Source of the DNA: a virus
DNA length: 42,177 bases
Virus record (IMG/VR): IMGVR_UViG_3300024259_000073
Span: 1 to 42,177 of that record
Reading direction: 5' to 3' (one strand)
This document shows, piece by piece, positions 15,201 through 23,105 of this stretch. The stretch's first letter is position 1. Each line of letters begins with the position of its first letter. The translations under genes and the position numbers were made by a program. The notes below the pieces were generated by a model. The model had not been told where the DNA came from and did no database searches. It was given only the letters and a program-made list of their open reading frames with translations.

Positions 15201-15978
15201 GATTTTTTCTAGCTAATTTCAACACATCTTTAACAGATGAACCACCATCAATCAATTTTATAGCCGCTTCATTCAAATCTGTCTGCGAAACCTTACGTAA
15301 AGCACTTAACTTATCAAAGCTACCGATTGGTATTTGACCTACCGCACCACCAACTTTTTTAAATGGAGCTTTAGCTACACCTCTAGGAATAAATTCTTTA
15401 CCCATAAAGGCAATACCTTTGGCATATTTATCTGGGTTCTTTCTGGCTAGGCGTAAGACTAAGTCAGGATTTATACCCTTCTTTATCATCTTAGTTGCCT
15501 TTGGTCCTAAATCTTTCATACCAATCCTAGCACCTTTTTTTAGTAGACCACCAGTAACATAAGTTGTTGGGTCAAACAAAATATCACCCATAAGACCACC
15601 GACATCTACCCAGTCGATTTTTCCTTTACGGTCTTTGGCACCTAGTTTGATTAGTATGTCTTTAGTATATTTGCGTCGTTCTTTTCTAATACGACGGCCT
15701 GTTGCAGCTTCGTAAATGTTAGTCAGTATATCTTTACCGTATGTCGCAAAGAAGTTTTTCTTTTTATACTTAGCCTGATAAAAAGCGTTGACCGGTTCAA
15801 AGGTTTCGAATAATGTACCAACTCTTTCAAGGAAACGCAATTTAGGTGGCTCTAAAGCCGACCTTGATTCTCCTCTATAACCCAAAGCTGATGTTCTACC
15901 AGCTATACTTTGTATGTTATCGACATCAAGACTACCTCTACCAGAACGTAATCTTGATATTACATCATCGTAACCCAT
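12283..15978 (-). CDS. Large internal virion (ejection) protein, 1231 aa, LPD38-like
   Basis: The largest gene of the window. The product is basic, mostly helical, without signal peptide. Around residues 975-1025 there is a conserved-looking block with FHFDYMPEGFTKFE and RLIPFYTFTRHNIP, which resembles the LPD38 domain of large polyvalent phage proteins. An internal repeat is visible: LRLARKNPDKYAKG (about 175-188) and LKLARKNPTKYIRG (about 250-263). Large proteins at this place in podovirus late operons are ejected with the DNA and protect or process it. No catalytic motif was found. Start: ATG at 15978, AT-rich leader. Confidence 0.75.
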   Translation of the reverse strand: MGYDDVISRLRSGRGSLDVDNIQSIAGRTSALGYRGESRSALEPPKLRFLERVGTLFETFEPVNAFYQAKYKKKNFFATYGKDILTNIYEAATGRRIRKERRKYTKDILIKLGAKDRKGKIDWVDVGGLMGDILFDPTTYVTGGLLKKGARIGMKDLGPKATKMIKKGINPDLVLRLARKNPDKYAKGIAFMGKEFIPRGVAKAPFKKVGGAVGQIPIGSFDKLSALRKVSQTDLNEAAIKLIDGGSSVKDVLKLARKNPTKYIRGGEFIQPRRITDAYEGVRRAFNPLYDIEKMGIKGNEMKKLLSPYYKGTRIEIDDMMTEVMDWAKKSKDIPDAGKILNKALQGKGIPTEVVTDKFLETIRKDLIGKFTTKLPANKVDDAVKTVSNIKFGAVRNQDELYEKIIRHFDDSDDVFETIKSFVRGSSDNIKNQAAWIKELKKTGDLKPGMEIFKTMDLPASTGNELLDDILHYMHAGHLASKEAEMAGGLLKGQVPSYQYRMLTKEGREFMDQGGDVYTAMSKEMRTKLGSSKKRQWFKIIDENGKEVVGNYKRMGLVTYNKEKLVAELEKATGKKIQALQVIQDRLVAGDVKKGTGEILAKIAELKEGLAKPTKISGGVLDDFAEASADDASAIINGIVNAKKSDLETYLAKLQKDIESGAFDFVDELSEGAAKAVGKKKTKATKLVELQDEIMKLSNREADEIANLMNFDAVNKAGNYFKLEQTTIEAINKEFLERYGFKLFEDDAFRAYAARNVNSIKALRTDHFLQGMKKFGKDNPQGLDFMTDVDGMKWIKSSAPQLEGKLLPESFAKYVDKASSIMSNDESMNEFLKMYDKAMFLWKGSVTGWFPAFHTRNAIGGAFNNWIAGVNNPLRYSEAEKILHKKAGFITLKNGKEMSYDAVRKLVKEYGVTGQVGYLDVAEALQKTLDPKLSQKLAKYPATAMGAIEDRLRTTLFIDRLIKGDEAFTAADKVLKFHFDYMPEGFTKFERTFTKRLIPFYTFTRHNIPLQLEQMIAKPGKYAGVFKTQRAMSDMNSEERQYLPDWLKDRIIFRTAADKFLTGFGLPVEEAFEKLGDPKRGFAMSLSPAIKYPIEMMTGYNMFKNMKIKDDTSGTRYKNAPDYIKKLLRYHEEEYRDKDTGEIKTFARVDPKRKYIFENTPGTSRFVATMLAMLSEDEKQWFIPLVTSIKDYQVDLQYSKRKQIEKTREELLDILMREGEVGKFEKYFESD

Positions 15979-15981
15979 AAT

Positions 15982-17286
15982 TTAATTTGTTAAACCAGAC
16001 CAATTACCAAGAAATGTAAAAGCATCACCTAATTTTGTACCAGACCACTTAGCAGCATTACCAGCCCACTCTAATGGATTAGACCACTCCACACCGAAAT
16101 CAATACCACCAAGCACATCTATGTTTTCTTGAGTATCAATAGCTATTCCAGCTTGTCCGAGTCCGGAAATAATTTGGTCTTCTTGATAACCTATTGCTAT
16201 TAAATCAGCTCTAATTTCTTCATCGTCTTTACCTTCTGCTCTACCTGCAGCAATTGCACTATTAATGTCAAATTGTTGAGAAAATCCTGTAACAGCATCA
16301 CGATATTTTTCAGGTATGTCATCCCAAGCCATTCTCCCTTGATTAAACATAGTAGCATAATTTTTAACAATGGCTTTGTCAGAATCTGACATATCTGCCA
16401 TAGCCAAAGATTCAGTACCACTAGCAAGTCTAGCCTGTTCAGCAAGTTGAATAGCTTCAATAACTTTATTATGTCTAATATTCTCTTGAAGTTGTTGAGC
16501 TTGTAAGGTTGGTCTTATATTTCCCTCATCATCAGTAGCAAATCCCATAATCTGTGCCCACTGCATAGCTTTTTCATCACCGAATTGTTCTTTACGGAAG
16601 TCAAATTCATCAAGCATAAGACCGAACTGGTCTTCTTTAAGGCCAAATTCTTTGAGAGCCTGTCCTTGATTAAAGGTGAGTTCACGTTCAGCAAGACCAA
16701 TTCTTTGTTGCTCACGCTCCCCAGAACCAATCTGTAAAGCTAAAGTAGCCCGGTTCATCATAAACTGTTGTTTCTTATCTTCAAGTTCAGCTAGTGCTTT
16801 ATCAGCTCTCTCTGAAGCTGCAAAATTACCAGAAGCTATAAATTCTGCTTTAGCGGCTTGTATTTCATCTATCCTAGCATCCACGTCGCTTTGAACAGAT
16901 TGTATAAACTGTGCTTCTGCTGTTGATAGATTAAAGCCAGCACGTTGTCCTGAAGCACCTTCAGCTGTACCAACTTGTTTTCTACCAAGCTCTGCAGCCC
17001 TATTTATACGTGGACCAAATATAGATTCAGCTTGTTGTCCTATACGTTCACGAGCAAGTCTTGCTCTCTCTGCTATTGATTCAGGTGTTTGTGACGACGA
17101 ATAACCACCAAGCATTTCATCTGCTTGGTCTAGTGGGGTTGGTGGTTCTTCCGGTGGAGGTCCCGTAGGGGGTGTAGGAGGGGTTGGTGCATCACCAGCG
17201 TGTGGTGAATCAGGGGTCCAACCGGGTGGCATTTCTAATGGGTCACCTTGTTGTCTCCAGTTTTCGTATTCAATGTTAATTGGCAT
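15982..17286 (-). CDS. Proline-rich, coiled-coil internal virion protein, 434 aa
   Basis: Residues 1-55 are Pro-rich (PTPPTPPTGPPPEEPPTP). Then comes a long Ala/Glu/Gln-rich region (about 65-300) with the composition of extended coiled coils, including GLKEDQFGLMLDEFDFRKEQFG. A more globular, Trp-containing C-terminus follows. No enzyme motif is seen. It stops four bases before the 1231-aa gene and is probably a second internal or ejection protein, analogous in place to the smaller core proteins of other podoviruses. Confidence 0.65.
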   Translation of the reverse strand: MPINIEYENWRQQGDPLEMPPGWTPDSPHAGDAPTPPTPPTGPPPEEPPTPLDQADEMLGGYSSSQTPESIAERARLARERIGQQAESIFGPRINRAAELGRKQVGTAEGASGQRAGFNLSTAEAQFIQSVQSDVDARIDEIQAAKAEFIASGNFAASERADKALAELEDKKQQFMMNRATLALQIGSGEREQQRIGLAERELTFNQGQALKEFGLKEDQFGLMLDEFDFRKEQFGDEKAMQWAQIMGFATDDEGNIRPTLQAQQLQENIRHNKVIEAIQLAEQARLASGTESLAMADMSDSDKAIVKNYATMFNQGRMAWDDIPEKYRDAVTGFSQQFDINSAIAAGRAEGKDDEEIRADLIAIGYQEDQIISGLGQAGIAIDTQENIDVLGGIDFGVEWSNPLEWAGNAAKWSGTKLGDAFTFLGNWSGLTN

Positions 17287-17308
17287 AATATTATTAGTTA
17301 TTTGTTTA

Positions 17309-19030
17309 TTATTCTGTTGAAAGCACTACCTGTGGTCTAGCTGTTGTCTCCCCCGTGATAGTTCCTAAAGTTGCAGGAAGCTGCCCGGCCGAACCAACAT
17401 TTCCAAGTCCATATACATCAGCACCAGCATTTAATAACGGTGCTGTAGTACCAAGTGTCACTGACCTGAGTATAACACTACCACTACTTTCTGTGACTGC
17501 TAAAAGATACGGACCAGAATTCAAAGTGACTGATGCTCCTAATGTCACTACTTTAACCCCTGAAGAAACTATATCTTGAGGACCAGTATCAATATGACGA
17601 GTATTACCATCAGCACTATAAACCCCCACACCAACATATCTTCCTGCTGTATGGCCACTAGTTACTTCGAAATAAACTTTAGTGATTGTCATTTTATAAG
17701 GAATAGTTATAGGTGAAACTTTTGTTGTGTTAGCTGCAAAAGATACAGTTGTTGAGGCATCCTCATTAGTAGGAAGTAATAAATATGAATTACCAGGTGC
17801 AATTCCATTTGTACCAACTTGAGATTGCATTTGAAAACTAGTGCCATCATAAACTACCGTAATAATTTGCCCTGCTTCAATATCTCCTGTCTCTAATGTT
17901 TTATCATTGTGTTTCAAGATATTTTTTGCTCCTAATGAATTAATATTTAATGTAGCAGCACCAGTATTAGCTGTGTTGGCTTTGAAGTTAATAACCATAC
18001 CAGTATAAAGACTAGCTGGTACTGGTGATAAGGTTATCACATAAGTATCTGAGGCCTCTGCGTCTGCGGCATAAACTTCTGCCCCTTTTTGTAAACCAGT
18101 TTGAGTAACTAATAAATCAGCTGAACTTGGTGTACCAAGATTACCTGCTAAAGCATCTTGTTGGTCTCCGGTTAACATTAATGAGAACCTTGGTGAGAAA
18201 TATAATTCAGTAGCACTCTTTGCGATACCAACTACAACTTCTTCAGTCCCCGCAGAAGACGCAATGTCACCCGCAGTATTTGAAGCATACATTACATCAC
18301 CAATGGTCATACCAGCTTGAGCGTCATCTACACCTTTAAGCAAGACACCATTTGATATTGCCGCACCGTCAGTTCCTGCTCCTTGTGCAATACCCAAGAG
18401 AACATTATCTACGGTCGCAGCTGTATCTGCGTCACATAGCTTCCACTCATCGTCTGTAGTGTCAAAATAAATTAAGTCACCATCTGCAATAGTTGCTCCA
18501 CCAGTACCAGCAACGACTAGTCTATCGGCTGGAAATGAACCTGCAACTACAGAATCGACATAGGCCTTACGAGCTACATCGTTATCAGCTACTGGATTAC
18601 CTGCAGTAATAGCTGGGAGTGCAGAAAATGTTTTGATACCAGCTATGGTTTGTGCGTCATCTACATTTACGAATTGAACACTTAACCAGTGGTCATCGTT
18701 GGTAATAATAATTGAAGCACCTGAAGTGTGTTTCTTTTTATTTGCATCTACGTCGCCTGTGTTTACGTGAAATTGATATCCCCAAGTAACACCAGTCAAC
18801 TGATAAGTTGTGGTGTTATCTGTCATACCAGTAAATGATATGATTTCTTCGGTAGATTTACCGGGGTCAATCTTTGCGTAACCTATATCACCAATATGGG
18901 CCATCGTTACACGAGTACCAGCTTTGGTAATTATAGGGTCAATGTTTAGTGTAGTACCAGAACGAGAAGACCCAGCGACGAGGTCTTGTCGTATAAATAC
19001 TGATATTCCACTTGGTCTGAAAACAGCCAT
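17309..19030 (-). CDS. Tail fibre / appendage protein, 573 aa
   Basis: Beta-rich, low in Cys, with repeated Gly/Ala/Asp turns. QTIAGIKTFSALPAI and VARKAYVDSVV form the classic short motif of phage tail fibres. A middle block (IGDVMYASNTAGDIASSAGT) matches in style a block of the 918-aa fibre at 28011-30767. The C-terminal 150 residues look like a carbohydrate-binding or tip domain. It sits after the nozzle-like gene, which suits a receptor-binding appendage. Confidence 0.75.
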   Translation of the reverse strand: MAVFRPSGISVFIRQDLVAGSSRSGTTLNIDPIITKAGTRVTMAHIGDIGYAKIDPGKSTEEIISFTGMTDNTTTYQLTGVTWGYQFHVNTGDVDANKKKHTSGASIIITNDDHWLSVQFVNVDDAQTIAGIKTFSALPAITAGNPVADNDVARKAYVDSVVAGSFPADRLVVAGTGGATIADGDLIYFDTTDDEWKLCDADTAATVDNVLLGIAQGAGTDGAAISNGVLLKGVDDAQAGMTIGDVMYASNTAGDIASSAGTEEVVVGIAKSATELYFSPRFSLMLTGDQQDALAGNLGTPSSADLLVTQTGLQKGAEVYAADAEASDTYVITLSPVPASLYTGMVINFKANTANTGAATLNINSLGAKNILKHNDKTLETGDIEAGQIITVVYDGTSFQMQSQVGTNGIAPGNSYLLLPTNEDASTTVSFAANTTKVSPITIPYKMTITKVYFEVTSGHTAGRYVGVGVYSADGNTRHIDTGPQDIVSSGVKVVTLGASVTLNSGPYLLAVTESSGSVILRSVTLGTTAPLLNAGADVYGLGNVGSAGQLPATLGTITGETTARPQVVLSTE

Positions 19031-19034
19031 AATT

Positions 19035-21359
19035 TTATGAATTACTATTAATTATTGTATTCCCATCAACGGTTTTTAAACCTGGGTTTGTAGACAGATT
19101 ACTTATAGCCCAGAAACTTTCGTCTGTAGTTTCTGAATCATATTCTGTCTCAAATTTTATTTTATATCTTGTTGCTTTATTTACATCAAAATGAATTGGT
19201 ACTTCAAATGCGTAACTATCTTGAATATCCGCAGATGACGCACCGATAGAGTTTGAACCTAAGACATCGTCACCAAGAGCCTTTACTTTAGTATCTGATA
19301 CATAATCAGCGTCCCACTCTATAACCTTTGACTTGGTTCCTTTACTACCTAAATTTCCATATAATACTGTGGCTTTAATTTTAGTAGCTTCTTTGATAAA
19401 ACCTTCCACATATAAGGTATTAAACTCTTTACCACGAGCTGGTTCACCAAAGGTAAATTCTTTAGATGTCCAAGAATGATTAACACCAGAACCATTATCT
19501 GAATTTTGGCCATACATCTTATAAGAATTTTGGTCAATAGATGATACAAAATAAAGTTTAGTACCATCAACAATCCAGTCAGCGACAAATAAATTATCGA
19601 TTGAAAAGTCCCCACTAAAACTGCCGCCCTCGCCCCTACGTATATAGTAAGCAATAACCTTGTCATTGACTGATACATCAGATGATGACTTACAAGCAAT
19701 GAGTAAAACCTTTTTAGGTGGGAAATAAACAGAAGCTGCAGATGAGAAGTCATAGTCTTCAATGGTAGGTGCTATAACGTCAGTAATACTCTCAAGGTTT
19801 AAAGAGTCATCTTGTATGGCCTTCTGTAAAGACTTTAGACCCTCGGTCTTTGTCATATAATATGCTATTTGGTTAAGGCCTGCACCTGCTTTAAGGTTTG
19901 AGGCTCCCACATCAGCGTTCTGTGATAGGGTATCAAATTGTTCTATAACGTTGGTACCATCATTACCACGAATATATTTAACCAAAGCATTTTCTTTATG
20001 GATAATTAAACCGTCTTTACCAAAAGCATCAAGTAAGGTTATACCACCCGGAGCGTCAAGAAGTGTGAATGAGCCGTAACTATCAAGACCTGAGCCAGAT
20101 GAAAAGTCTGTGACATCTCCTGTCTCTGAATAGTTGACTCTGTTTTCATAATCAACCTCACCAGCAATCCATAGTTTACGTTGGGTGGTGAGTAAGATAT
20201 TTCCTTTAGTGAGTCCTGAATGTGTAGTAGTATCTGCTTTTTGGGCTATACCAGAGTTAGCATCTGGGTTCTGTGTAGTTGGGTCTGGGGTTACACCAAT
20301 TAAACGTGTGCTTGTAATTGTTATTGCACTACCAGCGGTAAATGTTGAAACTGAATCACTAGCGATTAATGTAATAGTACCGGCAGTAACTGTATCAATT
20401 GTAAAATAACCAGTATTGTCAGCTGACCCAGAAGCATAAATTACATCACCGGCTTTAAACCCGGCGGTGAGAAAACCATTGTTCGAATCAGTAATTGTAT
20501 CAGGATTTGAATTTACAAAAGCTATAGTAGTATCTGTTATTGTACTATTACTATCATAAGCATAACTTGTTCCGTCGATAATAATATTACCAGAAGCAGT
20601 AAATCCTTCCTGAATAAATGTACTTGTACCAGTCTTAACTATTGTTCCGGCTACAATTGTAAAGTCAGTTCCAGCCCCTTCGGCTGTCAAGGCATCACTC
20701 GCTATTAGTGTAATTGTACCAGCTGCGACTGTATCTATTGTATATGTACCATTATTATTTGAAGTACCACTAACAACTATTTTATCTCCAGCTACAAAAC
20801 CAGCGGTAACAAAACCATTACCTGAATCAGTAATTGTATCTGGATTACTATCTACAAAAGCTATGGTATCAGCTGTTATACTTGTGCTAGTAACTGAACT
20901 AACTAAAGCAGTAGCACCATTCCAAGTAGAAAGGTTGTTCACACCATTACAGAAGACTACTAGATTAACATTCGAACCACCATTACCATTGGCAGTAGCG
21001 AAACCCATCACTTTCCCAGTTGTGAGACCTGTTACTAGGTCTTCCCATTTACCATCTCCGGTTGAGGGATTTGATGGGTTGTGCCACTGTAACACCGAGG
21101 TTGTAAGGTTATCTATCACACGCAATTTTATTCTTTTGTTATCTCCAAAGTTTTTGATAAACAAATACCCACGCAAAGAAACTCCTACAGCAGTAGTATC
21201 ATCAGCGAACTTCTCATACCCCCCACGAGTTTGTATTAAACCTCGTTGGGATAAATCCATGTTGGCTATATCTGAAGCACTAGTAATTGGTATTTTATCG
21301 GCTGGTCTATCTGTTATTAGACCACCGAGTTCTGTTAAATTTTGATATGGATTTGACAT
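19035..21359 (-). CDS. Tail nozzle-like protein, 774 aa
   Basis: The start chosen is the ATG at 21359, which overlaps the previous stop (TAATG); a GTG two codons upstream is less likely. The N-terminus (NMDLSQRGLIQTRGGYEKF) follows the pattern of podovirus tail tubular B / nozzle proteins. Two tandem copies of a beta-domain of about 68 residues are visible, each containing NPDTITDS, GF-x-AGD and TIDTV-x-AGTITLIASD (about residues 188-255 and 284-350). The order adaptor-nozzle-fibre-internal protein supports the role: closing the short tail and forming its channel. Confidence 0.7.
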   Translation of the reverse strand: MSNPYQNLTELGGLITDRPADKIPITSASDIANMDLSQRGLIQTRGGYEKFADDTTAVGVSLRGYLFIKNFGDNKRIKLRVIDNLTTSVLQWHNPSNPSTGDGKWEDLVTGLTTGKVMGFATANGNGGSNVNLVVFCNGVNNLSTWNGATALVSSVTSTSITADTIAFVDSNPDTITDSGNGFVTAGFVAGDKIVVSGTSNNNGTYTIDTVAAGTITLIASDALTAEGAGTDFTIVAGTIVKTGTSTFIQEGFTASGNIIIDGTSYAYDSNSTITDTTIAFVNSNPDTITDSNNGFLTAGFKAGDVIYASGSADNTGYFTIDTVTAGTITLIASDSVSTFTAGSAITITSTRLIGVTPDPTTQNPDANSGIAQKADTTTHSGLTKGNILLTTQRKLWIAGEVDYENRVNYSETGDVTDFSSGSGLDSYGSFTLLDAPGGITLLDAFGKDGLIIHKENALVKYIRGNDGTNVIEQFDTLSQNADVGASNLKAGAGLNQIAYYMTKTEGLKSLQKAIQDDSLNLESITDVIAPTIEDYDFSSAASVYFPPKKVLLIACKSSSDVSVNDKVIAYYIRRGEGGSFSGDFSIDNLFVADWIVDGTKLYFVSSIDQNSYKMYGQNSDNGSGVNHSWTSKEFTFGEPARGKEFNTLYVEGFIKEATKIKATVLYGNLGSKGTKSKVIEWDADYVSDTKVKALGDDVLGSNSIGASSADIQDSYAFEVPIHFDVNKATRYKIKFETEYDSETTDESFWAISNLSTNPGLKTVDGNTIINSNS

Positions 21360-22561
21360 TACCACATTTTTTTAATTTTCATCTTACGACCGGGAGTCTT
21401 TGGTCGTTCTGCTATATCTAAATCTAGTTCTTTCAAGGCGTTGTTGTAGTCACTTCTTACATTACGAAGTGGTATTTCTGAATCATCGCCCAAAGCTATT
21501 GGATATAGATATTTCAATGCCCCAAAAGTTAGTAAACTCTTAAAGCGTTTTGGTAATAAAAGTACGTCACCACCTGTTGTGGTGCCTTCTTCTTGGAAAG
21601 CATCTGAAGAATCGTGTGAAACAAAATATGTCCAGTAAACAAGTTTCACTGATTCTGGTAGATACATCTTTAAGGCTTCAACTTTAAATCCTGTCTGGTC
21701 TGTGTAACCGGCAGCGTAATTCATAACAACTGCTAGATAGTCAGTAGCTGATTCTGTAACACTGCCTGTTTCTGTAGCATCTTCCCAGTTAAGATTAATA
21801 AAGTTCCAACCAGCAACTAGTGCACTGCCATCAGCTTGAGTAGTAGCAGTAAGGCTCCAGTAAGCACTAGATGATGAACCCCATCTTATTTCTACTGATG
21901 TAAAGTTAGTAACTGATGGAATTTTTACCCAAAATCTAATACGACCTAGGTTTTTATAGTCATCTAGGTCTATGTCTGTTACTGTGCTGTTTTGAATAAT
22001 AGCTGTGTTATTAGCTGTCTGTGAAACATCAACATCAAAGCTAATATTTGCAGTTTGTGTGAGTGTGATAACTTCTTCAAGTGCCACATTGGTCGCATCT
22101 CCGTTCGTTGCATCGGTTGCCCAAGTACCATCTACTGTGAGACCTGTCATAGAATGCAAATGTTTTACGGTTACGTCGTCTGAAGTATTACCTTTAAGAT
22201 AAAGTTTTCCGTCATTATAACTGGTAGAGTATTCATTTATCTTACGACCTTCGCCAATATGTACTGTCAACAAGTCATCATCAACATAACTAAACTCCTG
22301 TGTTTGTTTGTTAGGAGCCAGATATCTTAAATCTGATGGTCTCTTAAAATCTGAAACCAAATCACTTATTTTCAATGGTTGCCCGTCAAACACCATATAA
22401 GTAACCAAGTCCCGCTTACTTGAGTCAATGTCGAATCTGGCATAAATATCCTGCATGGCGGTATTTATGGCGGCCAGACGTTGAGTTTCGTCAGGGGCTT
22501 GTTGTGCCATCCTTTGTTGGATAGCTGTATCTATTTCAGATACTGTTAAAAAAGTGCTCAT
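21359..22561 (-). CDS. Head-tail adaptor (tail tubular A-like) with inserted beta domain, 400 aa
   Basis: The two ends form a helical frame like that of podovirus adaptors: ETQRLAAINTAMQDIYARF near residue 25 and FKSLLTFGALKYLYP...YNNALKELDLDIAERPKTPG at the end. Between them, about residues 150-310 form a beta-sandwich-like insert (GRIRFWVKIPSVTNF, WNFINLNWEDATETGS) reminiscent of carbohydrate-binding modules. The family call rests on this pattern and on position just before the nozzle gene. The gene is preceded by its own promoter and a folded leader of about 195 nt. Confidence 0.68.
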   Translation of the reverse strand: MSTFLTVSEIDTAIQQRMAQQAPDETQRLAAINTAMQDIYARFDIDSSKRDLVTYMVFDGQPLKISDLVSDFKRPSDLRYLAPNKQTQEFSYVDDDLLTVHIGEGRKINEYSTSYNDGKLYLKGNTSDDVTVKHLHSMTGLTVDGTWATDATNGDATNVALEEVITLTQTANISFDVDVSQTANNTAIIQNSTVTDIDLDDYKNLGRIRFWVKIPSVTNFTSVEIRWGSSSSAYWSLTATTQADGSALVAGWNFINLNWEDATETGSVTESATDYLAVVMNYAAGYTDQTGFKVEALKMYLPESVKLVYWTYFVSHDSSDAFQEEGTTTGGDVLLLPKRFKSLLTFGALKYLYPIALGDDSEIPLRNVRSDYNNALKELDLDIAERPKTPGRKMKIKKMW

Positions 22562-22589
22562 AATATAGGTTTAGTATTTAAGAATATGG

Positions 22590-22756
22590 GACGGTAGCTA
22601 TCAAAGATAGCTAACGTCACGACTCTCAAATCCTTGTCGTATAGCGTGAATATAAGTCGGTTCCGTCCGTTTAGTATCGAACCCTTATATTAACTTTTGA
22701 CTTTGTAACGGACTTGCCCAAATGTAAGGGCTTTCACCCTCTCATCTAGGTCGTCT
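22590..22756 (-). ncRNA. Structured 5' leader with pseudoknot potential
   Basis: No gene is seen in 22562-22774. Stems: GACG-G-TAGCTATC / GATAGCTA-A-CGTC around an AAA loop (about 22590-22617); ACGAC/GTCGT inside CAC/GTG (about 22618-22652); and ATATAAG/CTTATAT enclosing GGTTC/GAACC (about 22651-22690). The loop of the last contains GTCCGTT, which is complementary to AACGGAC near 22714, so an H-type pseudoknot can form. The promoter at 22763-22791 would start RNA near 22756, making this a 5' leader of about 195 nt ahead of the adaptor gene, or a separate small RNA. Confidence 0.65.
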
Positions 22757-22762
22757 GTAGTA

Positions 22763-22791
22763 ATTATACCATATTTAAGGCTTCTTGACAA
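22763..22791 (-). promoter_or_regulatory. Internal late promoter
   Basis: On the minus strand, TTGTCA (22791-22786), 17-nt spacer, TATAAT (22768-22763) with an extended TGG. The 15-mer TATGGTATAATTACT is identical to those at 9304-9318 (+) and 40781-40795 (-). It overlaps the end of the 41-aa gene and drives the folded leader and the adaptor-nozzle-fibre group. Confidence 0.8.
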
Positions 22792-22900
22792 TTTTTTTAT
22801 CACATCTTTCACAAATTTCATGCTCTGGAAAGTTAGCAAAAAGCCTAACTTCGTATGACCATTTATGAAAACCTAGAAAACATAGTAGTTTTCCGAACAT
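22775..22900 (-). CDS. Small CxLGxHKW-type zinc protein, 41 aa
   Basis: A short gene with a strong Shine-Dalgarno sequence (AAAGGAG, five bases of spacing after GGAG). The product starts MFGKLLCFLGFHKWSYE and has CERC in the second half: the 'C-x-L-G-x-H-K-W ... C-x-x-C' layout found in many tiny phage proteins, probably a zinc knuckle. It begins one base downstream of the holin-like stop. Confidence 0.72.
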   Translation of the reverse strand: MFGKLLCFLGFHKWSYEVRLFANFPEHEICERCDKKIVKKP

Positions 22901-23104
22901 CTATGCTCCTTTTTTCCACTCCTTAATAGCGTTCACAAAAATAGGTACTAACATAGCTATTAGTGGAGTCCAAGTTGAACCAAAATCAATTGTGGAAACC
23001 CAGGAAAGAATATAAAGAGCGGCAGCACCTGTAGCTGCAATGATAGCTCCTTTACCAATCTTCAGTAATGTTGCGTTATCAAATGAATTTTTTACCTGTG
23101 ACAT
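22901..23104 (-). CDS. Putative holin, 67 aa, two membrane segments
   Basis: The start chosen is the ATG at 23104, just after the stop of the protease gene; the frame is open 13 codons further but that part overlaps the neighbour. Two hydrophobic helices are visible: GAIIAATGAAALYILSWV (about 18-35) and TPLIAMLVPIFVNAI (about 45-59), followed by EWKKGA. Short size, two helices, charged C-terminus and position directly after a candidate lysis enzyme fit a class II holin. Inferred from topology and context. Confidence 0.62.
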   Translation of the reverse strand: MSQVKNSFDNATLLKIGKGAIIAATGAAALYILSWVSTIDFGSTWTPLIAMLVPIFVNAIKEWKKGA

Positions 23105-23105
23105 A

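Noticed and set aside
22640-22700. tRNA T-arm-like GGTTCGAT on the minus strand
   Set aside because: The flanking bases do not form a T stem, and no acceptor, D or anticodon arms are present; better explained by the pseudoknot hairpin.
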